Positions 1 to 8,190 of a DNA stretch of 13,346 bases are shown one piece after another. Made by a program: the position numbers and the translations under genes. Position 1 is the stretch's first letter. Every line of letters begins with the position of its first letter. Source of the stretch: Ettlia oleoabundans (taxonomy: Eukaryota; Chlorophyta; Chlorophyceae; Chlamydomonadales); contig JAAMXP010003075.1 in assembly GCA_019693395.1 (NCBI GenBank), forward strand, positions 1-13,346, read 5' to 3'. The notes beneath the pieces were generated by a model that was not told where the DNA came from, did not search any database, and saw nothing but the letters and a program-made list of their open reading frames with translations.

Positions 1-142
1 TAAAGAGGTTGCGCTTCTGTTCCTTGCTGAGGGCTGCTTGAATAAGTGGGTTTGGTGTGTGTTTTGAGCCTCCACAAACCAACCGAAGGTTTTGTGGGTG
101 TAGTTGATCCTGTTCCTTCTCTTTGTGACCCTTGTCCTGCAG
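1..142 (+). other. Intron of the ASPM homologue (left end incomplete)
   Basis: This stretch has no supportable exon. It ends in a long pyrimidine tract and TGCAG just before the first ASPM exon at 143, so it is the 3' end of an intron whose donor lies left of the window. The following exon starts with two bases of a split codon (phase 1 intron). Confidence 0.75.
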
Positions 143-3100
143 CGGAAGATCTAGCTGGGCAGGGCGCAAGTGTGGATGAGCGTGGCTGCATCCTGTTCAC
201 CGCTTTCCTCTGCCAGCGACTGCTGGAGATCAGGTCGGTGAACCGGTTTCGGGTAAACTGGAGGATGCAGGTGTCAGAATGGGCGTGTGTTGGTCATATA
301 TGGCTGTGTCAGCGCATATGATGCTGCTGTGGGGCACACTATTGCTGCAAGCATGGACATTGCCCGACCCCCGATGCCACCTGTGCATAGCATTGACTCG
401 CCCTCAACCAAACAACCACTCCAAACCTACCAGTGCCACAGAGATTGACTTGTTGGAGACCATCTCCCATCCCTGCCATGCAGCAAGGAGGAGCGCGCAG
501 CCATGGTTATCCAGCGGCATTGGCGCAACCGGCAGCACACCAAGCCAGGTGTGCTGGGGTGCGTGGATGGTTGGGGGGTACCCATTGAGCTGTATTGCGA
601 TTGTATGTTGCAGGGTGCGGTACTGCAGCTCGTCCATGAATGGTTGTGGTTCGGTGGGTGGGGGGCTGGAAGAATGCTTGATAAACTGTTTGCATAACTC
701 AGGCTTGACTCTTGACACACAGCCTAATGCTGCACCTGCTCACTAGCTGTCCCATGTTTTGGTGCTGGCAGGGTTAGTACGCGAGCATCTCCATCGCTGG
801 ATTGCAGCAGCAGCAGTCTTGCAACGTGCAGTGCGGGCGTGGCTGCTGCGCTGTGGCCTGCGGCGGTTGGCAGCAGCACGGAGGCGTGGCGTGGCGGCAG
901 TGGTGCGACTGCAGGCTCTCTGGCATGGTAAAGTGGCCCGCCGGCAGTTCTTGCGCTTGAGGCAGGCAGCTGTGTGCATACAGGTGGGCGTACGCATCGT
1001 TGAATCTCCTGTGGTTATCCTGGATGATGATGCATGCAGCACTTATTGCATACTCCACCAAGGACCACACAGCAAAGGGTGGTTTCTTTCTTTGTATTTG
1101 CATCAGCAGCCAACCCATCAACCCACACTTGCGAATGTCGTTGTGCTGCATCAGCGCTTAACTCTTTAATTGGATCGACAACCAATCCCCCCGTCTCTCT
1201 GGTTTCCGTCTGTTTGCCTGCTTCAGATTGACTGCCAACTGCCTTGCCTCCTTACCACTCTTCCCGCCCTTTCAGGCGTCCTACCGCGGCAAGCTGGCGC
1301 GACGGGAAGTGTTCCACCATGTTGTAGTGCCTCGCATGCTGGAAGCGGGGCTGTCCCACAAGCGGCAGCTGGAAAGCCGCAGGTGGGTATCGCGGCAGGG
1401 TTGATGCTATTGCAGCAGAAGAAGCTGGTATGATCGTGCTCAAGTATGGTTGTGTCATGTGGCAAGGCGCGCAGAGTGCCTGTCATATACTTTGCATACG
1501 GTCCCGCCCCCCTTCGGACGAGACTACCGCCTTCCTTGTGTGCCTTACTGTGCCTCGCGCTGCAGGCATCATGCGCGCCTTGCCCGTGCCGCCGTTCGGG
1601 CTCAGGCACAATGGCGTGGCAGGCAGCAGCGCCGTTGTTTCTTGGAGCAACGCACTGCGGCGGTGACCATCCAAGCGACAGTGCGGGGCTCGCAGCAGCG
1701 TCGGGCCTTTCTGCGACAATGCACTGCAGCTGTCACTGTGCAGAAGCATTATCGCGGCTTTGCAGCACGCAAGCATGCATTGGAGCAGCGCGCTGCGGCC
1801 GTTGCTGTGCAGACCGTGTGGCGGGGCTGGCATGCTCGGCAGCGCTTCCTGCGCCTGCGGGCGGCTGCGGTGGCAGTGCAGGCGGTGTGGCGCGCCTGTC
1901 AGGCACGCATGTTGCTGCAGCAGCACCGGGCAGCGCGGCGGCTTCAGGCCGCCTGGCGAGGATTTGCCGTACGGGTGCAGGTTGCGCAGCAGCAAGCAGC
2001 GGCGGTACGCCTCCAAACAGCCTGGCGCTGCTTTGCGGCTCGGCGGACATACCAGCAACAGCGGCAGGCTGCTATTGTGCTGCAAGCAACAGAGCGGGGT
2101 CGGCAGCAGCGCCGCCGCTTCCTGCTGCAGAAGCAGGCGGCGGTGAGGATGCAAGCAGTATGGCGAGACTATGCTGTTCGTCACCTTTTGCAGTGCAACC
2201 AAGCGGCCGTCTTGATACAGAGGTGAGGCGGTGTGGCTGGTAATGCATTTTTGCAGCTGACTTCCCTGCCTGCTTGCTTTGTCAAAGTGTTGCGTTGCAT
2301 GCGGCTGGGAAATACCTCTGACATAGAGCTTGAGTCCTGATAATCAGCTCACACGCATCAGCTCACCTCCACCCCCACCCAACCCGGCACCGTTCCCTGT
2401 TCTTGCAGCCATGCACGTGGCTTCCTGACTCGTCACCGACTGGCCCGCCAGGATGCCGCCTCCACCACCATCCAGTGTGCTGTGCGGCGCTGGCTGGCTG
2501 CTCGGCGTGCTGCTGCTGTGGTCGCTGTGAAGCGCCAGATGGCTGAGCTGGCGGCATTGATGAAGGAGTACCAGCGGCGAACGGTGGCTGCACTGTGCGT
2601 ACAGGTGCGCCTGTAGTGGGGGTGTAGACATCTTGTTTTGTTGACGATGCATCAGTGAGCAATGGTTTGGTAAGTCACTAACCTGCCTCCATTCATGCAA
2701 TCCCCACTTGCTTCCACCCGCCTTGCCTTGTCATACATGCTCCCTTGCCCACCCGCCCATACCACTGTACTGCAGGCTGCGTACCGTGGGCACAGGGCGC
2801 GTAAGGAGTACCGCCGCCGCCTGGCCATACTGCGGGAGGCGGAGCGGCAGCAGGCGGAGCGCGAGGCGGCGGCGCTTGCTGTCATTGCACCCTGGGCAGA
2901 AGCTTTCAGGGATCGCGCGTGGTTCCTACGGGCACGACGTGCTGCGGCGCTGTTTCAAGCCATGTGGCGGCGCCGGCATGCGCGGCGGGGGGCGGCAGTG
3001 GTGGTTCTGCAGGCAGCAATGCGGGGGTTCCTGGTGAGGAGGCGCCTGCAGCGGCGCAAGCAAGCAGCACTGCGAGTGCAGGTGAATGGGTGATTGGGTC

Positions 3101-5389
3101 TGGGGTTTGTGTGCGTGTGATTGTGCCTCCGGTGTGAGGTGTAAGGGACCAAGGGGGGTTGGCAAGCAACCCGGGGTCAGCTTATTACATTGCAGCGCCC
3201 AAAGCCAGGTGCCCCGTACTGCCATGCACTGAAGGCCTGGGCGAGAACATACAGCAGTGAATGGCAGAAAGTTTGTGCGCTGACTTGGTCTGTTGGTGTT
3301 CACCCCCTTGCGTTGGCTTGTCTGGAGAAGTGGGTGACAACATGCCTCCGACGTTCCGTATGCAGACTGTCTGGCGTGGATGGCACGTGCGCGCCACGCA
3401 CCCCCGCCGCAAGCAGCTGGCCGACATTCGGCTGCGTCTGGAGGCAGCAACAGCAGATGCAGGTGGGGGGGGCTGGGTAAGGCACCCCGCTCTCTTATCT
3501 GGGAAGGTGGTGTATGGTGGGTTGCTGCGAATCTATTTGCTTGGTATGTTGTTCGCAAGCTGTGCCCGCAGTGGAGTGCAGGAGGCAAAACTGCAGGTGA
3601 ATGCACTGTGGAGCAGCCTGGCTTTCCCCACCCTGGTTTGACAGAGAGGCTAGGTGTCAAAGCGCCCTCCCAAACCCAATTCATCAACCCTGCGTTCATC
3701 AAATTAACAAGCAAATGACTCGTCCCAGCCCTGCCTGTGCCCACCATCCACGCCCGCTTCTGCAGCCCGTGCACCCCACCGCTCTCTGGGTGCGCGCACT
3801 AGGGCCCACCTGGATGCCTTGCTGGCCTGTAGGCACCCAGCCTTGGTGAGTCCTCACTTCCTCCCTTTAATCGCCATCCTGAGGGCAGGGGACTTTTGAA
3901 TTGTCCTGCTGCTGGCAGTTGTGGCTTTGCATTTGCGGGAGGGCGTGCTGGGGGCGGAGATCCTGCTGGTGGTGGTGCAGCTGCCCTCACTTTCGGTCTA
4001 AAGCTGCTCGAAGTACTTCACAATACACTGCAGCACATCATTGCATGGGACACCACTCTCCTCTATCACTCTATCGCCAAACATCCACCCACCGGCCATT
4101 CCCTGCAGGCGATTGCCGCGCTCAACGGCCTGGCCTTGTGCACAGAGGCGGTGCTGGCCTGCTGCGACATTGTGGCTACAGGCGGCGGTCTGCCCGTGCT
4201 GCTAGGCATTGCGCGTGCGCCCTGCCGCAGCAAAGAGGCGGCGGAGGCGCTGCGGGCGACGCTAGCTTGCCTCACCAACATTTGTCGGGCAGGGTGAGTG
4301 GGCGGGTGAGAGGTTGGACCGTGGGGAGCGCTACAAGCGGACGGGTGACAGACAAGGTTCGGGACTGGACTGGTTGGAGCTTGGGAGGCTGGAAAGGGTG
4401 GCAGGGTTGGGAGGGGACAAGGCAGTTGTTTGCCTTGCCATGGCACTTATGGTAGGGTAGATGTTAGGTATCTGGTTAGGCAGGGGTAAGCTTTTTGGGT
4501 GTACAGATCATGCAAATGGGTTGGCAGTGGGACAGGGGGGTAGCAGCTGAACTCGCAGGCTTGCCACCAGCTCAGCATGTCAGAGCAGCGGCTGCGCCTC
4601 CCTGCCTTGCAAGTTCATTCACGGCACCTCAGTCTGGAGCCCTGGTTGCTTGGCTTTCAACTGCTGCTCTGCTGCCCACCACCATCACAATCCCTATATG
4701 CACCTCACCACTCACCTGGAACACGCCCTCGACTACTCACCACACCCACCACTCCCACCTAACATTCGGCAGCGCCCATGCTGACATCGTGTTTGGCTCA
4801 GAGGGCCTGCTGCACAGCTTGGGCGACCACTTGCAGCAGCAGCGTGACAAGGAGGTGCGTTCCTGCATAGATGCCACCCATTGCCTGCATGCCTTGCTAT
4901 GCCATGCTGAGGAGCACACCCGGGGCCGCTTGCTCCCTGCGGTGCACGTCATCCATCAACCGTGCCGGTCCTGCTTTTGGAACCTTGCAGGAGGTCTTCA
5001 TGTCTGTGGTGGGCTTGTGGCAGCGCCTGGTGTGCAGCCCAGGGACGGATGCCGCCGCTCGTGCGCAGTCGCTTGCCCGTCAGCCAGACGTTCTTTCCAA
5101 GCTGGAGGGTGTGGCTCGGCTGTTGGCTCTGAAACAGAGCGCCGACCAGAAGTATCTTACTAAGCTGGAGCAGCAGAAGGGGTCCGATGCGTCAGCCAGG
5201 CACGCCACAAAGGCCCTGCTGGCAAACAGCCGCCAGCTGCGTGCCCTCAGGCGGGTGCTGGCTGCCACGGGGGCCAGTGATGAGGGGTTGGAAAGCGGAG
5301 TGACTGGTGGCGGCGGAGGCGCAGACGCAGCTTTGTTGCTGGGCAAGAACACGCTAGTGCGGGCGGTGTTGCGGGAGCAGGAGCGCTAG
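143..5389 (+). CDS. ASPM: ASPM/abnormal spindle homologue, 3' part (12 exons)
   Basis: Exons: 143-233, 484-548, 772-983, 1276-1382, 1566-2222, 2409-2604, 2776-3081, 3366-3462, 3766-3845, 4109-4293, 4773-4941, 4991-5389. All introns are GT-AG and every junction keeps phase, giving 853 residues after a split first codon. Residues 1-29 are the end of the calponin-homology region (VDERGCILFTAFLCQRLLEI; ASPM typically reads ILYLAFLCARLLEIRKE). About 20 IQ motifs follow to about residue 560, then a hinge (IRLRLEAATADA), RTRAHLDALLACRHPAL, and an ARM/HEAT-like C-terminal domain to about residue 740. That order is diagnostic of ASPM, a calmodulin-binding protein at spindle poles and microtubule minus ends in metazoa and plants. 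The N-terminal ASH and most of the CH domains lie left of the window. The last 110 residues are poorly conserved and Gly/Ala-rich. The 4941/4991 junction is the weakest. Confidence 0.93.
1588..2222 (+). repeat. Tandem IQ-motif array, 22-23 codon unit, within one exon
   Basis: Nine full repeats and the start of a tenth follow the pattern A-A-x-x-[VIL]-Q-x-x-x-R-x-x-x-x-R, each starting with AA and spaced 23 residues apart (22 in two or three units). Examples are AAVTIQATVRGSQQRR, AAVTVQKHYRGFAARK and AAVAVQTVWRGWHARQ. The unit equals about 66-69 nt. The known role of IQ motifs is binding calmodulin or myosin-type light chains. The first position of the IQ pair is often V, L or M rather than I, and one unit has A (VRAQ). 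More IQ units lie in exons 2-4 and 6-8, often split by introns right after the Gln codon. Confidence 0.9.
4855..4941 (+). other. Optional exon segment between two in-phase splice donors of ASPM
   Basis: The eleventh ASPM exon can end at GAG|GTGCGT (after 4854) or at GCG|GTGCAC (after 4941). Both leave phase 0, and both join in frame to the acceptor before 4991. The upstream donor matches consensus better, but the 29 codons between them (SCIDATHCLHALLCHAEEHT and flanks) resemble the conserved C-terminal domain of ASPM proteins, so I include them. Confidence 0.6.
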
Positions 5390-5586
5390 AGGCAGCAGCA
5401 ACAAAGCCTACCCTGGAGAGAGGGGCAGAAGGCATGGTGTCGTTGCGAGGCTCTGGCAGCAAGGCTCGCTGTTCTGGCGTCAACATTGCTCGTTTGTTAT
5501 GCAGCCGCCCTCGCAGTCTCCGCGATGGTTGCAGCTGTGGATTTGCAGATGCTTTCTGCCTTGATGTTTTCGGCTTTCACAAGGGC

Positions 5587-5591
5587 TGTAA
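5587..5591 (+). promoter_or_regulatory. Candidate polyadenylation signal TGTAA for ASPM
   Basis: This is the first TGTAA on the plus strand downstream of the ASPM stop, about 200 nt away. TGTAA is the standard poly(A) signal of core chlorophytes, usually 10-20 nt before cleavage, which predicts a 3' UTR of a little over 200 nt. Confidence 0.55.
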
Positions 5592-5609
5592 GCACAAGTT
5601 TAAATCGGG

Positions 5610-7715
5610 TGGCGGATGAGGGGGGCAAAGGTTTTCAAGCCAAGCCAAAGCTAGTGAGCAGGGAAGAGGACAACTGTAGCTGCTGGGTATACACTTAAAG
5701 AACTTCATGTACAACATGACCGACATGACAGCCGTGGTGAAGTATTTAAAGTGGACCATGGGCCACAAAAGCGACAGGCAGCCGTGTTCTCAACTGCACG
5801 ACTTGGTGGGTATGCAACAGTGCGCAAGGCGGCACATTGGGTGGTGTCCACGTAGCAAGATTTAGGGGATTTGCTGCCTTCAAACATGTATCTGACGCTT
5901 TTGATGCCTTTCCAAAGGAGCATATCTCAGCCGATACAGTAGGAAAAGCAAAATGCGGCTGTGATGCCAACTGTTGCATTTGCTGGCCTGCTCAAACTCC
6001 CTTGTTGCAATCCAAGCTTCTAATGCCTAATAGCTCCAAACACAGGCTTTATGTACATCCAAGCTAATAGATCGGCTGTGGAACCCCACCTTTGCAATAG
6101 TGACTTGCTATGGGCACGCTAGCAGCTAGATGTGAAGAATTGAACAGGAAGTTGCATGCCATTGGCAAGCCCAACCCTGGGCGGCGGCAAGGCGCTCAGG
6201 GGATGCCTGGGGCGGAAATGCGCCCTTCTGCAGAGCGCCAGTTCCCACATACGTGCACTCACGGTTGTGCGGACCGCGGAACCGCCAGACGGAGGAGGTC
6301 ACACTTTTATCCTGGTGTTGAATTTGAAATCCCCGGGATACTCCGCTGGTACATTGATTCAAAGAGCATTTTGGTGTGGATGAAAGGCCGCGTTGCCAAC
6401 ATGTGAGTGGAAGAGTCCCGCATGCAAGCGGATCACCAATTGTGCGGCCTCCCACTGACGCTCTCAGCTGCGCAAGCGCCACATCGACATGCCAGCCACT
6501 GCACGCTAATTTGTGCAGAACGTGGTACCCTGCATGCATTGCTTTGGTCCACAACTGCCCCTGAATTCTCTCCAGTTGTGCAGCTGGCCCCCAACTGCCA
6601 AGTGCATCCGCGCCACACAATCGCCGCCGCCCGCCACCCGCCGCAGGACTCTCTCGACACCCAACACTCTCTGGTCAGGGAAACCAATTCGGCGCTTGCA
6701 TGCAATTTACTTGTTCTATCCTGGCTTACTGCGAATCACTCTTCAGTAGAAAGCATGCCATGTGCTGCCATTTGCCACGCAGCTGCCTTAACGGCATGCA
6801 ACTAAATCAAACTCTGCACTGCTTTTGTTCTGCCTTGCTCTCGTGACACTTTGATCAGCCACCGTTTAGGTTAAACTTCAACTATGTTCCAGATCCATGG
6901 GCGGATGTATCAGTAAGAGATTAACATGTGAAAAGTGCAGCATGCAGACCGACTTGAGAAGGGAAGCATGACCAGGGCGTGGAAGTCGAAGATGCAGTCA
7001 TGTCAGCTTTGCTGCTGATTGTTAACTCAAGAACTGGTCATGTGGTTGTGTGCACGCCGCCTGGCACGCTGTTCGGCCAGCCCAGGTCTACTGACAAGCA
7101 CTCACTGCAACTTGTACAAGTCGCCAGGCATGTACGTACGATGAGGGAGGTGGTTTGCAGCTCACAAGGAAATGTATGTCGTAAGGCATTTGTGCAAGTG
7201 GCAAACCGATGGGGTGCCATCATCTGAAAACCTGACAGCCAGGTGATGTGGCATGAGCAGGCTGATCACTAGAAGAAACACAAGGGGCACATGGATGCAT
7301 TCAAACTGCAATACACTGATCTGCATGTTCAGCAACATGATGCTTCATACCTAGATGGGCAGTTGCGAATCAGTACTTGAACTAGCCTCTGCCCTTCTGT
7401 CACTGCATCATGCTGGCTGCACTGCTGCATTTGTAATTTGCAGCTGCAGTTGTCACGGGCTAGTGTGCTTGGAATGGGATGTTCCGGCCATCTGCTGCTA
7501 GGATATTCGCCCTGCTGTTATAACATATTGGTGGCTGTCCAAACGCCGGCATAGCGGCATCCCCAGGCCTGTGGCAAACTTTTTTTCCCTCCGCTACACT
7601 GCAATGGGCAGGACAAGCACTGCAGGAGCAGGGTTATGGCAATTCTTAACACACTATGACGACCACCCGTGTCGGCATCAGCCCAAGCTTGGCCGGTCAA
7701 GGCAAATGGAGACGC
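5610..7715. other. Spacer between convergent genes, no supported gene
   Basis: This stretch of about 2.1 kb lies between the candidate poly(A) sites of ASPM (plus) and the glycosyltransferase (minus). Open frames up to 164 codons exist on both strands near 6.1-6.8 kb, but none has a recognisable domain or a convincing phase-consistent exon chain. No tRNA box pair, tandem repeat or terminal inverted repeat stood out by eye. Composition is more AT-rich than the flanking exons, especially toward 7.7-7.9 kb. Confidence 0.6.
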
Positions 7716-7720
7716 TTACA
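7716..7720 (-). promoter_or_regulatory. Candidate polyadenylation signal TGTAA for the glycosyltransferase
   Basis: TTACA on the plus strand reads TGTAA on the minus strand. It is the first such pentamer downstream of the glycosyltransferase TAA at 8191-8193, giving a 3' UTR of about 0.5 kb. Three TGTAA pentamers on the other strand (near 7432, 7874 and 7942) have no gene to serve that I can identify. Confidence 0.4.
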
Positions 7721-8064
7721 CGTCAATCAATGACAATTGATATTGGATAGTATCAAAGCAAAGGCATGTGTTATGCTGCAGGGTAAACATTTATTGCTTC
7801 TCAGCTGTTGCATTAGCAGTGATCAATAAAGAAATGAAAATACCAGTGTATTGCAACATCAACAGAAAGAATATGTAAGTTTCTGTATGCGAAATTGCGG
7901 TGTGGGCGGTCAATGCTGTGCTGTGGTCAGGCCGTAGTACTTGTAACTCCTTTAGCTGCGTTTAGGCAAACGTGATGCCCGCCGAGCATGAGTTAGCGCC
8001 AGTGGGTAGTCTGGGCAGCTGCATGGGGCAACAGTGTGTGGGGTGGTAGTGTGTTGATGGGTGT

Positions 8065-8084
8065 GTGCGTGCGTGCGTGCGTGC
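8065..8084. repeat. Tetranucleotide microsatellite (GTGC)5
   Basis: Five perfect GTGC units follow a short GT run. On the model given here they lie in the 3' UTR of the minus-strand glycosyltransferase. Probably neutral and length-polymorphic. Confidence 0.9.
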
Positions 8085-8190
8085 ACGCTTGCACTAGAAT
8101 AGCAGGTAGTGCGATGACATGCAGAGGGTTGAGCCCAAAGTTATGGTTTTGCTGGTGAAGCTAGCACTTCTTAACCCTGCTTCCCCCCAC

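Noticed and set aside
1446..2243. Long alternative frames over the IQ exon (plus and minus, 239-265 codons)
   Set aside because: They are shadows of the GC-rich 69-nt IQ repeat; only one frame gives IQ motifs and fits the splice phases.
3190..3365. Open frame beginning RPKPGAPYCHALKAWARTYS, preceded by TTGCAG, as an extra ASPM exon
   Set aside because: Joining 3081 directly to 3366 keeps phase and rebuilds a perfect IQ unit (ALRVQTVWRGWHVRA). Including the upstream piece would break the IQ and shift the frame.
3556..3600. Tiny exon between TGCCCGCAG and CTGCAG/GTGAAT in ASPM
   Set aside because: The phase from 3462 to 3766 works directly and gives the expected spacing between IRLRLEAATADA and RTRAHLDALL. 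The extra piece has no family support.
6126..6620. 164-codon minus-strand open frame in the spacer
   Set aside because: No domain, biased toward Cys/Trp/Gln/His as in random frames, and it overlaps several equally long frames on both strands.
6979..7227. 82-codon plus-strand open frame
   Set aside because: No recognisable family, no splice or poly(A) context close by, and a comparable minus-strand frame covers the same bases.
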